Below are positions 34,286-43,839 of a stretch of 62,807 nucleotides of DNA, piece by piece. The notes under the pieces are model-generated. The model made no database searches. It was not told the origin of the DNA and saw nothing but the letters and a program-made list of their open reading frames with translations. This DNA comes from Myxococcus llanfairpwllgwyngyllgogerychwyrndrobwllllantysiliogogogochensis (lineage in GTDB: Bacteria; Myxococcota; Myxococcia; Myxococcales; Myxococcaceae). Both the position numbers and the translations under genes were made by a program. The stretch is from the NCBI RefSeq assembly GCF_006636215.1, contig NZ_VIFM01000040.1, forward strand, positions 1 through 62,807, in the 5' to 3' direction. How positions within the stretch are numbered: the first letter of the stretch is position 1; each line of letters starts with the position of its first letter.

Positions 34286-37200
34286 TCAGCCTCCGCTCAG
34301 GAAATCGGCGGCGGCCTCGATGACATCATCCTCCGTCTTGAACCCTCGGAACGGCAGCTGCACCTCCTTGAAGATCAACTCATCGGCGAGGCCCAGCTTT
34401 CGCGCGGCTTGCAACCTGTTGTTTCCGAGCACGACGTAGTTCTCGTTCGCGATTTTGACGAAGTTGATGAGCTTGTCCTTGATGCCGTCCTTCTGGATGT
34501 CTTTGACCAGCTTCACGAACTGGTTTCCGGACATCCGGTCGGTGAGGTGCAGGCCTGCCTTGCGCAGCTCGCCGTAGGTGAAGGACACGGCTTCCTTCAC
34601 GGCCAGCCCGCTCACCGAGTTGTTGTGGACCCACGAGGAGAACTCCCCGACGAAGTACGTGTGGGCGAACTCCACCTCGAAGTTGAAGACCACCTGCTGC
34701 TCGGCGGACGTCGCGACGGAGAGGACGCGCAGGAGCTGTCCCGTGGCGCTTTCGACCTCATCCCCGGCGCGGAGGTCCTGAGCCTCTGTCCAGCCCTGGC
34801 CGGCGACGCCGAACGGATGCTCCGCCGTCACTCCGAGCTCTTCACGAGTGCCATCAGGCGCTTCGAGGACGACGCGGAGCACCACCCTCTCCGGCTTGAT
34901 GAAGGTCCTCGTCACCCGGTGCCAGCCCGGCTCCTTCGTCTTCTCGTTCCAGGCCCACACCCAGTCTCCCGCCAGGACTTCCTCGATGGGCCTCAGTCCC
35001 TCCGCGGTGAGCACGGGAGTTCCCGCGACGAAGCAGCCGCCGAGCGGGAATCTGGGGGCGAGGGCGAGCCCCGCCCTGTTGATCAAACTGCGGGTCGCCG
35101 AGGTGACGATGGGTGCCGCGGTCTTGAACGCGAACCCCACCACCTTCGCGGAGGCAAGTGAGATGACCACCTGTGTCACATCACTGGCCAGCTCATCGTT
35201 GTCACCTCGCATCAACGACAGCATCAGGTTGAGCGACGTGGTGCCGAGCCCCACGAAGGGGACGTAGGACCATTTGGTCTCCCGCAGCCATCCCTGGAGC
35301 GAATCCATCTGCTGGTCGTTCATCGCGAACAGGCCGCGACCATCTCCCACGCAGTACTTGCACGAGGACTCGACGTAGCCCGTCTCCATGCTGCCGTTCT
35401 GGTCGGCCCCACCCGCGACGGCCGAAGGAGTGCTGTCACCCTGTCCGACTCCGTCACCAGTCCCCGTTCCCACGCTGGGAGCGCCGCAGTCACCGGGGTT
35501 CGCCGAGCCGCAGATCTCCATCAGTTCGCCGTCCGCCGTGTGCCAGGTGCCCACGACACTCGAGGACTCGGTGGGCGTGAACCCGCTGAGGTCGACGTAG
35601 CGCAGGGGGTTGTTGAAGCCGTAGCTGTAGCGGTTGAACGCCTGGCTGGAATAGGGCGCCTTGACCACCGGGTCGGGCGTCAGGAAGCGCCCCACCCTCG
35701 GGTCGTAGAGCCGCCCCTTCATGTTGACCAGCCCCGCCTCGTCGTCCCACTCGTGGCTGGTGAAGCCCAGACGCACGTCGCTGGCGGTGGAGGCCGGCGC
35801 CAGCGTCGGGTCGTCCGCCCGGCCCTGCGCCCCGAAGGGTTGGTACTTGCGCTGCTCCAGCACGTTGCCTGCGTCGTTCGTCACCGTCTCCACCGAGCCC
35901 AGGTGGTCGTGCAGCAGGTACGTGGTGACAGGCGTGGCGCCGCCGCTCGCGGCCAGCGTCACCTGCGCCACCGCCTTCCCACTGGCCATCACCTGGAAGA
36001 CGTGCGACTCGACGCCCGCCTTCTTGCGCTTCTCGTAGAGGCCTCCCGCCACATAGAGGGTGGAGTCCCCGTTGCTGTGCTGCTTGAGCGTGCGGCGCTG
36101 GAGCGCGTCGTAGGTGAACGTCAGCGTCCCCTGCTGCGTCACCAGCGTCGAGGGCAGGTTGAAGGCGGTATAGGTGATGTTGCGGAAGCGCCCCGTCGCG
36201 GGCTCGTTCGCCTGGGTCTGGTTCCCCCCGGTGTCGTAGCTGAACGTCTCAGCCAGTGTGCCGAAGGCAGGGTCCGTGCTCACGCCGGTGATGGCGTGCC
36301 GTGACGCGGTGAGGGCCCCGTACTGGAAGTAGAGCTGCTCGGTCTGTGTGCCATTGCGGACCACCCGCCTGGCGTTGAGGTTGCCCAGGTCGTCGTAGCC
36401 GTAGTTGGTGACGGTGTTGTCGCAGCCCGCCTGCACCGTCCAACGCGTCAGGCGGTCCACGCCGTCGTACTGGAACGACTCCGTCACCTGGTTCAGGTTG
36501 TCGTGACGGCTGCGCAGGCTGTCATCCGCGTTGTAGCTGTACGCCAGCGACTGGACGAGCTGTCCGGCCGCCTTTCGGGATTCGATGAAGCGCAGGCGCC
36601 CCTGGCCGTCGTAGCGGTTCCAGCTGGTGAGGACATTGCCTCCCCGCGCCTCGACGAGCAGGCGGCCAGCGGCATCCCGGTCCTTCACGCGCCAGTACTC
36701 GGCGCTGGTGGCCGCGTCTCGCACGGCCTCGGGGTAACCCGTGGCCGTATACGTCTGCTGGACGCCCAGGCGGGTGCCACCGGGGCCCGTCGGATACCAG
36801 GTCTTGTCCAGACGCCCGTACCCGTCGTAGCTCTGGTCGACGGGGTACGTCGCGCCATTGAGCGACAACGACTCCTGCGTGAAGCGCCCCAGCGTGTCGT
36901 AGGAATAGGTCGTGACGACGTCATCCGCGGTCGCCACGGTGTTCCGGTCGTTCTCCGCCTTGGCCAATACCCCCTTGCCCTGGGGAGCGGTGTCCCAGAA
37001 CAGGTGCGTCTGGCCATCCGGGTTCCGGATGAACACCTCGCGCCCCAGGGTGTCGTGGGCATAGCGCGTCAGGACGCCCGCCGCGTCCGTCTCCTCACGG
37101 ACATCGCTGTAGGCGTCGTAGAGGGTGATGAGCGCGCCCAGCTTGGGCTCCAGCAGCTTCGTGCGACGCCCCCGCACGTCGTACTCCATCACCGTGACGG

Positions 37201-40200
37201 CGCCGCTCGGGTCCTTCGTCGAGTCCAGCACGCCGAACGGCCCGTGGAGGTACTCGGTCACCAGCCAGGGAGCGGACGGCTCCCGCAGCTCGCTCACATG
37301 CACCACCTGCCCCAGCGGGTTGCGGTTGACGTAGGTCTTGTTCCGCTTCTCGTCATAGACAGTCGTGGTGCGCCACTCGTGGACCCACTCCCGGAAGGTG
37401 CCGTCCGGGTTCGTCTGCTTCAGCTTCCGCCCCAGGTTGTCGTAGGTGAAGGTCGTGGCCTTCTCGGCTTCGCGGTCGTACCGAGGCTGCGTGATGCGCA
37501 AGGTGCGCCCGAAGAAGTCATAGGCCATCGTCGCGCGACTCCAGGAGCCGTCGGCGGCTTGGACAAGGGTGTAGATCTCCCGGTCCCAGCGGTCCAGCCT
37601 GTGAGTCAGGGAGGGACTGCCGTCCCGCTGGACCGTGATGCGGGTTCCCGGCGCCTCACGGTGGTACTCCATCCAAACCGTGGCACCCCCAGAAGCTCCT
37701 CCCTCCCGGTAGGGAGCCGTCTCCATCCGAAGGCGGCCAAAGCCGTCATACGCGTTGCGCACCCGCACCCCGTTGGGGTCCTCGGTGAGCGCCACCACTC
37801 CCAACCCCGGGTGATGAGCGACGTCGGTGCGGTGCCCGGCGGCGTTGATGATGACCGTGGGGAAGATCTTCTCGAGGCCCTCGTAGGAGATCTGCTCCAG
37901 ACGCGGCAGCACCCCTTGCGTGTCCGACGTCTCGATGGACGTCACCTGGCCGGTGAGGTCGCGTGAGTACGTGGTGAAGAGCTTCGTGTCCGCGGTGCCC
38001 TCTGGCTCCTGGGTGACGCGCCACAGGGCGTTGGACTCCGGGCAGGAAGCTCCGGGGCAGTACTGGTACGTCGTGGCGCGGGTGGCTTGCTGTCCGCCGG
38101 GATGGCGGGTCGAGGCTGGAGTGTAGGACGTGTCCGTCTCCCGCCGGGTGAGGCCCAGCACCCAGGTGGATGGATGGTTCTCCACCTCCAGGACGCGCTC
38201 CGTCCAGGTGCCCTCGACGGCGTTCTCATCCGTGCGCACGACGGTGAAGAGCCGCGTGGCGTTGCCGTAGCCGTCGCAGTCCTGGGACTGGAGCTTCCAC
38301 GACACGGTGCCGAAGATTCCGTCCTTCTCGGAGAGGGTCGTCACCGAGGGACAGAGGAACCGGGTGCGCCCTTCCGGAGCGATGCGCGGCTCGCGGGTGA
38401 AGGTGCTGGTGACGGTATGGGTGCGTCCCGTCAGGGGCGTGGCGACCTCTTCCTGCTTGGGGAGGAACGCGTGCAGATACAGCGAGCCGGTGCGCGTGGT
38501 GTTGTCATAGACCGTCGTCGTCACCTTGCTCGTTATCTGGTCGGTGACGGTGCGGCGGGAGAACCCCAGCCAGCCACGGCCGCGGAGGTCCGTGCGAGCC
38601 CCCTCGTAGGCGAGGATGGACCAGTGGAAGAAGGCATCCGGGCCGTCGAGCCCGTTGTCCGTCATGTACGCATTGACGGCCCACATGCCCCGCACCCCGC
38701 AGTACTGGGGATAGGTACACCCGCCCGCCGTGAAGTGGCCCGGAGAGTTCCCCAGCGCGCGGTGCTCGAAGGAGGCCCACTTGCCATTGCCATCCGTGAC
38801 CCGGCGGAGCAGGTCCGGCTTGAGGCCCTGGCGCAGGTGCACCACGAGCTGGCTCGTGAAGACGTTCCCGACGACCTGGATGATGTCCTGCAGGCCGTCA
38901 CCGTTGATGTCGCCCACCCGCGTGAGCTTCTGCCCCCAGCCGGCCCCTTCCAGCTCCGTGGTGGAGCCCAGGGGCGAGGTGAAGCCCAGCCCCGTGGACA
39001 GCCCCACCGGCAGGCCGGTCAGCACCTTCGAGGTGAAGCCAGTCCCCGTCGACAACAGCACGGTGAGGTTCGTCCGGATGGTGCCCCGGTCATTGTAGTT
39101 GTCCGCCAGCAGCAGGTCCTGCCGCCCATCCATGTTGTAGTCGAGGAGGCGCACGCCGCTGTCGATGAAGCGCCCCACCGGTCCCCCCTGCGAGGGGCCA
39201 GGCATGGCCCCCGCGGGAATGGAGAGCGTCTGCGGAGGCAGGAAGCCACTGCCGTTGTTGATGGCCAGGCGGAGTTCGCGCGGGACGCCGTCATGCGGCT
39301 GACGTTCCTTGTGAAGCGTGAGTGCATCCGGCAGCCCATCGCCGGTCACGTCCACCATCCACATGTCGCGGTAGTGGAAGGGCCCGCTGAACTCGTAGTC
39401 CCATGGCAGGGCCGTCAGCGTCGTCTCCGTCTCGCGACGGCTGCCATCCGGGTTGATGCCCACCGCGGTGTAGTACCCGGCGAACCCATCCGGGCTGCGT
39501 GACTGGGTGGTGGGCAGGGTGTTCGGCTTGCGCAGCAGCACCTCGGCGGCGCCGTCGCCGTCCACGTCCGCCACGAAGCCGGAATGGTCCACGCCGGAGC
39601 GCGCGCCAATGGCGGTATAGCCAGGGAAGCCCAGGGTGCCGGTGGTGCCCAGTTGGTTGAGCCGCCAGGCCCACTCCGTGGGGACGCTCGTGCCCGCGTT
39701 GCTGGGGCGCCACGAGCGGAGCAGGTCCGGCAGGCCGTCGCCACTGAGGTCGGCCACCTGGAGGCCCGGGGGCTTCACCGTCGCGGTCGACGTGCCGCAC
39801 ACCGCATACGTCTCATGGCCGTCCAGAACGGCGGGAGTGAAGTTGGAGCCGTTGTAGCGGTAGACCTGGAAGTGGCCGCTGATGTTGTTGTCGCAGTCGG
39901 TCCGGTTGAGGGCGACGATGTCCGTCTTTCCGTCCATGTCCATGTCGACGGCCGACAGGTCATCCTGCGAGTCACCGACCTGCGAGGCAGGCAGACTGAC
40001 GGTGGTATAGCCGCCGAACCCCGAGCCGTTGCTCAACCGCAGACGCCACTCCGCCGGGGAGTAGCCCGCGGTGGAGGAGAACCGCATGAAGCGGTAGAGC
40101 AGGTCGTCCTTACCGTCTCCGTTGACGTCCGCGACGTGCAGGTTCCAGAAGTCGCGGGCCTTGTAATGGAGGGTGCTGGACGTGTCGGGGACGTCGCTGT

Positions 40201-41428
40201 TGGCCGCGACGTCCGCGATGCCCGTGTTGAGGGTGAGGAACTGCTCGGAGCCCAGCTCCCAGTCGAACGTCGTCTTCTCCTTGCACGCGTTCCGGCCGTC
40301 ACACTCCTGCACGGACTTGAGCAGGCTCCGACCGGAGACACTGTCGTTCCGGTACTCGAGCGCGTACCTGCGCCAGAGGGTGCTCGGACCCGACTCCCAC
40401 TGGGAGACAGGCACGTCCGGCGCGAACATGTCGATGTGGTCCAGGCGCGAGGCCGAGCGCATCTTGAGGCCCGCTACGTAGGACTCATCCAGGTCCCCCG
40501 GCTCATAGTGGAACTCCACGCGTCGCAGACGCGCGGCCACGGTCGCGTCCGTGTAGGAGCCCGTGTACTCGATGTTCTTCAACCGCTGCTCGTAGCCCGT
40601 CTCCTGGTCGCCCAGAAGGTCGTAGCCGAGCCGCAGGTAGTTGCCCTGCCTGTCCTTCACCTCGGACAAGGCCCAGGCGTAGCGCACCGCCTGGACGTTC
40701 GCCGTGCTCACACCCGTGGGCAGCGCCTGGGTGGGGAGGACGCGCATCCCCGCCAGCACGGCGCCATAGGTGAAGATGCGCCCGTCCTTCTGACGCACCT
40801 CGAAGGAATCCGGCGGACCATTCTGGGTGCTGGTGGAGAGCATCACCCGGGCGAAGGTGTCGACCTCGGTGCGGTACACGCTCCCGTGGGCGCCGTACTG
40901 CGTCGTCTCGGGGTTGAGATGGATGAGCCGGGCGCCGTCCAGACACAGCGCATCCGTCGCGTCGAAGCGCACCTGCGCCACCGCGCTGTCCTGCGCCAGC
41001 GTCTTGCGACAACGGGTGATACGGGAGAGCGTCCCTGTCAGCGTGAAGCCCATCCCAGCCAGCCCCATCCCGGAGCGGCTGTGGTAGCTGAGCGCGAGCT
41101 CCGGCTGCATCCCCGCGCGGCCCGGAGGCACCCACAAGGGCAGACGGTAGGTCGCCGCGCCATCCGGGGTGACAGAGAACGCTCCCTCGGTGGCACCCGC
41201 GGCGAGCCCGGCCAGGGCATTGGTGTCCACCACCGTTCCCACGGGCGGCAGCAGCCGCTCATCCCCGCTCAGGCGGTTCTCCGAGACCTCGGCCTCGGTC
41301 AGTCCCTCGCCGCTGCCGGGAACGGGGCCACACGACCCGAGAAGGCTCGCGCCATAGAGGCCCAGCATGCACAGCGAAAGGGCGCGCTTCGCCCGACCAT
41401 CCTTCTTCTGAAGTGGCTCTGATGTCAT
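34286..41428 (-). CDS. Lipoprotein polymorphic toxin: SpvB, FG-GAP, RHS core, Hint autoprotease, ParB-like tip
   Basis: 2380 aa from ATG 41428 (AGGACATCGAC upstream as SD); the frame runs further upstream through the neighbouring gene. Lipobox LLGSC (Cys33). SpvB-like domain (ATYRLPLWVPPGRAGMQPELALSY), FG-GAP-type Asp repeats (VADVNGDGKDDLLYRF, AVDMDMDGKTDIVALN, VGDINGDGLQDIIQVV), then many RHS repeats and the RHS core box (KGRLYDPRVGRFLTPDP...NRYSYGFNNPLRYVDLSG, about 1950). After a hydrophobic linker comes a Hint module, Cys2132 (GGCFVAGTPVLT) to HNN at 2270, with TAEHPF as the block-B His. The 110-residue tip carries LVKDIQKDGIKDKL and YVVLGNNRLQAARKLG, the ParB/sulfiredoxin-like core. Expected: Hint cleavage frees the tip inside or near a target. 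No immunity-like gene follows. Confidence 0.9.
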   Translation of the reverse strand: MTSEPLQKKDGRAKRALSLCMLGLYGASLLGSCGPVPGSGEGLTEAEVSENRLSGDERLLPPVGTVVDTNALAGLAAGATEGAFSVTPDGAATYRLPLWVPPGRAGMQPELALSYHSRSGMGLAGMGFTLTGTLSRITRCRKTLAQDSAVAQVRFDATDALCLDGARLIHLNPETTQYGAHGSVYRTEVDTFARVMLSTSTQNGPPDSFEVRQKDGRIFTYGAVLAGMRVLPTQALPTGVSTANVQAVRYAWALSEVKDRQGNYLRLGYDLLGDQETGYEQRLKNIEYTGSYTDATVAARLRRVEFHYEPGDLDESYVAGLKMRSASRLDHIDMFAPDVPVSQWESGPSTLWRRYALEYRNDSVSGRSLLKSVQECDGRNACKEKTTFDWELGSEQFLTLNTGIADVAANSDVPDTSSTLHYKARDFWNLHVADVNGDGKDDLLYRFMRFSSTAGYSPAEWRLRLSNGSGFGGYTTVSLPASQVGDSQDDLSAVDMDMDGKTDIVALNRTDCDNNISGHFQVYRYNGSNFTPAVLDGHETYAVCGTSTATVKPPGLQVADLSGDGLPDLLRSWRPSNAGTSVPTEWAWRLNQLGTTGTLGFPGYTAIGARSGVDHSGFVADVDGDGAAEVLLRKPNTLPTTQSRSPDGFAGYYTAVGINPDGSRRETETTLTALPWDYEFSGPFHYRDMWMVDVTGDGLPDALTLHKERQPHDGVPRELRLAINNGSGFLPPQTLSIPAGAMPGPSQGGPVGRFIDSGVRLLDYNMDGRQDLLLADNYNDRGTIRTNLTVLLSTGTGFTSKVLTGLPVGLSTGLGFTSPLGSTTELEGAGWGQKLTRVGDINGDGLQDIIQVVGNVFTSQLVVHLRQGLKPDLLRRVTDGNGKWASFEHRALGNSPGHFTAGGCTYPQYCGVRGMWAVNAYMTDNGLDGPDAFFHWSILAYEGARTDLRGRGWLGFSRRTVTDQITSKVTTTVYDNTTRTGSLYLHAFLPKQEEVATPLTGRTHTVTSTFTREPRIAPEGRTRFLCPSVTTLSEKDGIFGTVSWKLQSQDCDGYGNATRLFTVVRTDENAVEGTWTERVLEVENHPSTWVLGLTRRETDTSYTPASTRHPGGQQATRATTYQYCPGASCPESNALWRVTQEPEGTADTKLFTTYSRDLTGQVTSIETSDTQGVLPRLEQISYEGLEKIFPTVIINAAGHRTDVAHHPGLGVVALTEDPNGVRVRNAYDGFGRLRMETAPYREGGASGGATVWMEYHREAPGTRITVQRDGSPSLTHRLDRWDREIYTLVQAADGSWSRATMAYDFFGRTLRITQPRYDREAEKATTFTYDNLGRKLKQTNPDGTFREWVHEWRTTTVYDEKRNKTYVNRNPLGQVVHVSELREPSAPWLVTEYLHGPFGVLDSTKDPSGAVTVMEYDVRGRRTKLLEPKLGALITLYDAYSDVREETDAAGVLTRYAHDTLGREVFIRNPDGQTHLFWDTAPQGKGVLAKAENDRNTVATADDVVTTYSYDTLGRFTQESLSLNGATYPVDQSYDGYGRLDKTWYPTGPGGTRLGVQQTYTATGYPEAVRDAATSAEYWRVKDRDAAGRLLVEARGGNVLTSWNRYDGQGRLRFIESRKAAGQLVQSLAYSYNADDSLRSRHDNLNQVTESFQYDGVDRLTRWTVQAGCDNTVTNYGYDDLGNLNARRVVRNGTQTEQLYFQYGALTASRHAITGVSTDPAFGTLAETFSYDTGGNQTQANEPATGRFRNITYTAFNLPSTLVTQQGTLTFTYDALQRRTLKQHSNGDSTLYVAGGLYEKRKKAGVESHVFQVMASGKAVAQVTLAASGGATPVTTYLLHDHLGSVETVTNDAGNVLEQRKYQPFGAQGRADDPTLAPASTASDVRLGFTSHEWDDEAGLVNMKGRLYDPRVGRFLTPDPVVKAPYSSQAFNRYSYGFNNPLRYVDLSGFTPTESSSVVGTWHTADGELMEICGSANPGDCGAPSVGTGTGDGVGQGDSTPSAVAGGADQNGSMETGYVESSCKYCVGDGRGLFAMNDQQMDSLQGWLRETKWSYVPFVGLGTTSLNLMLSLMRGDNDELASDVTQVVISLASAKVVGFAFKTAAPIVTSATRSLINRAGLALAPRFPLGGCFVAGTPVLTAEGLRPIEEVLAGDWVWAWNEKTKEPGWHRVTRTFIKPERVVLRVVLEAPDGTREELGVTAEHPFGVAGQGWTEAQDLRAGDEVESATGQLLRVLSVATSAEQQVVFNFEVEFAHTYFVGEFSSWVHNNSVSGLAVKEAVSFTYGELRKAGLHLTDRMSGNQFVKLVKDIQKDGIKDKLINFVKIANENYVVLGNNRLQAARKLGLADELIFKEVQLPFRGFKTEDDVIEAAADFLSGG

Positions 41429-41472
41429 GTCGATGTCCTGGAGGTCCCGAGAGACGACGTCCGAAGTGCGCC

Positions 41473-42738
41473 TCATCGCCGCTGCTCTGATTTCATGGGT
41501 TCGGAGCCGCCCGTGCAGACACCCGCTCGGCAGTAGGCACCTCCCGAGCAACTGCCGCAGTTCACCGTCCCACCGCAGCCATTGCTCGCGGTTCCGCACT
41601 CCCTGCCGTCGCAGGCGTCCTCGTAGACAGCGCAACCGCAGACGTTGGGCGTACCGCCACCGCCACAGGTGTTGGCGCCCGAGCAGGAGCCGCCACAGGA
41701 GTAGGAGCCAGCGCAGCCGTCGGACACCGTGCCGCAGTTCTTTCCGGCACAGACGGTGGACTGAGGGAGCGCGGTGCAGCCGCAGACGTTCGGCGTGCCA
41801 CCTCCTCCACACGTTTGCGTGCCAGCGCAGCCGCCGCAATTCCACGAGCCGTTACACCCGTTGGGCACCAGGCCGCACTTGCCGTTGCACGCGGTAGCCT
41901 GCGGAATGGGGGTACACGCGCAGACGTTGGCCACCCCTCCAGCGCCACAGGACTGGCCGCTCGGGCAGGTGCCGCAGTTCAGCGTCCCACCACAGCCATC
42001 CGCGAGGGCTCCGCAGTTCTTGCCCTGGGCCTGACAGGTCGTGGGCTCGCAGCAGGCCTGCGCGACATCCACCTGGCACACATCCCCCTCGATGCCGCTG
42101 CTCCCCTCATCGATGGCACCGTCACAGTCGTCGTCCTGCCCGTTGCAGGACTCCGCGTTGCCCGTGGCCCCGTCGGGGATGCCGTCCTTGTTGTCGTCAC
42201 AGCGGTTGCACTCGACCTCGCGAGAGGGAGACACGGGCTGACACGGTCCAACGGAGCCGTCCTGCCCACAGACGGAGCGGCCGCTCGGCCCGCACCAGTC
42301 ACAGGCTTTCGTGCTGCCCGCGGTCCAGGCACAGGTGCTCGCCCCCGACGCGCACACGCTGACGCCACCACAGCCATTGGCCATGGTGCACGACAGCCCC
42401 GACAGGCCCTCGTCCACGGCGCCATCGCCGTCGTCGTCACAGCTGTTGCAGAGCTCGTCCCGCAACGCGGTGCAGGAGCCGGGAATGGTGCTTCCCGTGG
42501 CACTACATTGGAGCTTTCCGTTGCGCCCGCAGACAGAGCACGAGGTGGTGGACTCCAGTGAATAGGTGCAGGGCCCGTAGGCGGTTCCTTCACAGATTCG
42601 GGTTCCCTGACACGCGCCGGACGAACAGGAAACCGTCTCCCCGTCGATACAGGCGGCATGGGCTTCTTCGAGTGGCAGGAGGCCCAGACAAAACAAGAGA
42701 ATGAGCGCGAGCCGCGCTTGTGATTGAGGCAAGAGCAT
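41473..42738 (-). CDS. Secreted Cys-rich MopE-like protein upstream of the RHS toxin
   Basis: 421 aa from ATG 42738. Signal peptide MLLPQSQARLALILLFCLGLLPLEEAHA. The mature part has MopE-type Asp-rich putative metal-binding motifs (CNSCDDDGDGAVDEG, CNRCDDNKDGIPDG, CNGQDDDCDGAIDEG). Repeats of about 40 residues built on CG--LPDGCGGTLNCG-C and CGGGGTPNVCGC follow (at least four). Cysteines are paired by the dozen, so it must fold outside the cytoplasm. The stop is 44 bp before the toxin start, same strand, so they are probably one transcription unit. Possible role: surface partner, stalk or Ca/Cu-binding scaffold for the toxin; inferred from position only. Confidence 0.88.
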   Translation of the reverse strand: MLLPQSQARLALILLFCLGLLPLEEAHAACIDGETVSCSSGACQGTRICEGTAYGPCTYSLESTTSCSVCGRNGKLQCSATGSTIPGSCTALRDELCNSCDDDGDGAVDEGLSGLSCTMANGCGGVSVCASGASTCAWTAGSTKACDWCGPSGRSVCGQDGSVGPCQPVSPSREVECNRCDDNKDGIPDGATGNAESCNGQDDDCDGAIDEGSSGIEGDVCQVDVAQACCEPTTCQAQGKNCGALADGCGGTLNCGTCPSGQSCGAGGVANVCACTPIPQATACNGKCGLVPNGCNGSWNCGGCAGTQTCGGGGTPNVCGCTALPQSTVCAGKNCGTVSDGCAGSYSCGGSCSGANTCGGGGTPNVCGCAVYEDACDGRECGTASNGCGGTVNCGSCSGGAYCRAGVCTGGSEPMKSEQRR

Positions 42739-43123
42739 GGAGTTCTGGCGAAGGAGGAGAAATGCGTGAAACAGCGACGGACCCGGAGCGAGCCGACGAG
42801 CTCTCGCGTCAGGGGCTGCCCAGGGGATGCGAACTACTCCGGGGAGTTCCGAGGAAGTCCGTGGGTCAAGGACAGACTCCTGGGCCACCCGCCACGAGGA
42901 GGTTCTTGGGGGGACTCAACACGTCTGACGGGGCACGCCCGGACGTCGTTGTTCCCCAGCCAGGCACATCGGAGTCAGCACGGGCAGGGCCGCCCCTCAG
43001 CAGGGCCGCCTTCACGACGCATCGCAACCACTCCACCTTGACCACGTCAGCGCTCTCTTCGGCCCCTGCGAGCGATACTTTAACGGCAGGTCACATGCGT
43101 CAGTCAACAGGAGCGTCTCATTA
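42739..43123. other. 385-bp intergenic region upstream of the MopE-like/RHS unit
   Basis: It should carry the promoter for the two-gene toxin unit (minus strand). I see no clear -35/-10 pair, no convincing coding frame and no strong palindrome. It also takes in the end region of the P-loop kinase gene, which is on the same strand. Confidence 0.5.
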
Positions 43124-43660
43124 TCAATCTGCTTCAGAGAGGTGCGCGAGCACCTGTTTCGCACGCGCTCTCGGAGAACCTTCGACCTCGAGCACCTCCA
43201 CTTCGAAGCCGTGAGCATCCTCGAGGAGGAGGTCCTTCAACTTCTCGTCGACAGCCAGACGCAGCGCCTTGTCGTCCGAGGCGGAGAGCGAGACCCGGTC
43301 CGGGCGCTCGATGCCGACGAGGACGATCAAATCCAACTTCTGGAGCGCGCCGCGTACGCGCGGGAGCCACGCATCGAGGTCGAACGCGTCGCTGTCCTCG
43401 TGGGCCAACAGGTATCCGATGAAGTCCACCGGACATCGGTCGAACAACACGTCGCGGGTGCCCTCCTCCAGGTTGTCGATGGAGCGCGCGAGCTGCGCTT
43501 CGAAATCCTCGACCGACGGGGTCTCCGCGAACGCGTACCCCTCCTCCTCCATCTGGTGGTACGGCTCATCCACCGTCACGTAGGTGGGGAGGAGGTCGGA
43601 CAACTCCTCGATAAGGGTGGACTTCCCCGCGCGATGAGTCCCGGAGATGGCGATTCGCAT
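43124..43660 (-). CDS. Small P-loop kinase-like ATPase
   Basis: 178 aa. Walker A GTHRAGKST (7-15) at the N-terminus, then DEPYHQMEEEGYAFAE, a mid-protein DVLFDRCPVDFIGYLLAHED (the DRCP/DRxP motif of nucleoside/nicotinamide-riboside kinase-like enzymes) and LDLIVLVGIERPDRV. This matches the small AAA_28/NadR-type ATP-binding proteins, likely phosphotransferases with an unknown substrate. Cytosolic. It precedes nothing on its strand within 80 bp and is divergent from a lipoprotein gene. Confidence 0.8.
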   Translation of the reverse strand: MRIAISGTHRAGKSTLIEELSDLLPTYVTVDEPYHQMEEEGYAFAETPSVEDFEAQLARSIDNLEEGTRDVLFDRCPVDFIGYLLAHEDSDAFDLDAWLPRVRGALQKLDLIVLVGIERPDRVSLSASDDKALRLAVDEKLKDLLLEDAHGFEVEVLEVEGSPRARAKQVLAHLSEAD

Positions 43661-43839
43661 GCATCAGCGCTCTAACAGTCGGCCCCCCGCGACGTCAGCA
43701 CGGAACGAACGGGTGGCCAGGCATGGGCGAAAACGGCAACTTTCGTTGCGCGGAAAATGGACCTCCGGGGTTCCCTGAACGCGGGGCAGCAAGGTCGGCA
43801 GTGATGTCTCGCGTTTCGTCCCCTTGAAAGGGAGCCCAG

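Noticed and set aside
34187..35161. Plus-strand frame behind the RHS toxin tip, considered as an immunity gene on the other strand
   Set aside because: It lies almost wholly inside the toxin coding region in antisense, has low-complexity translation and no start signal.
42724..43041. Plus-strand frame in the gap upstream of the MopE-like gene
   Set aside because: Overlaps the MopE-like signal-peptide region and reads as Ser/Arg/Gly-rich noise.
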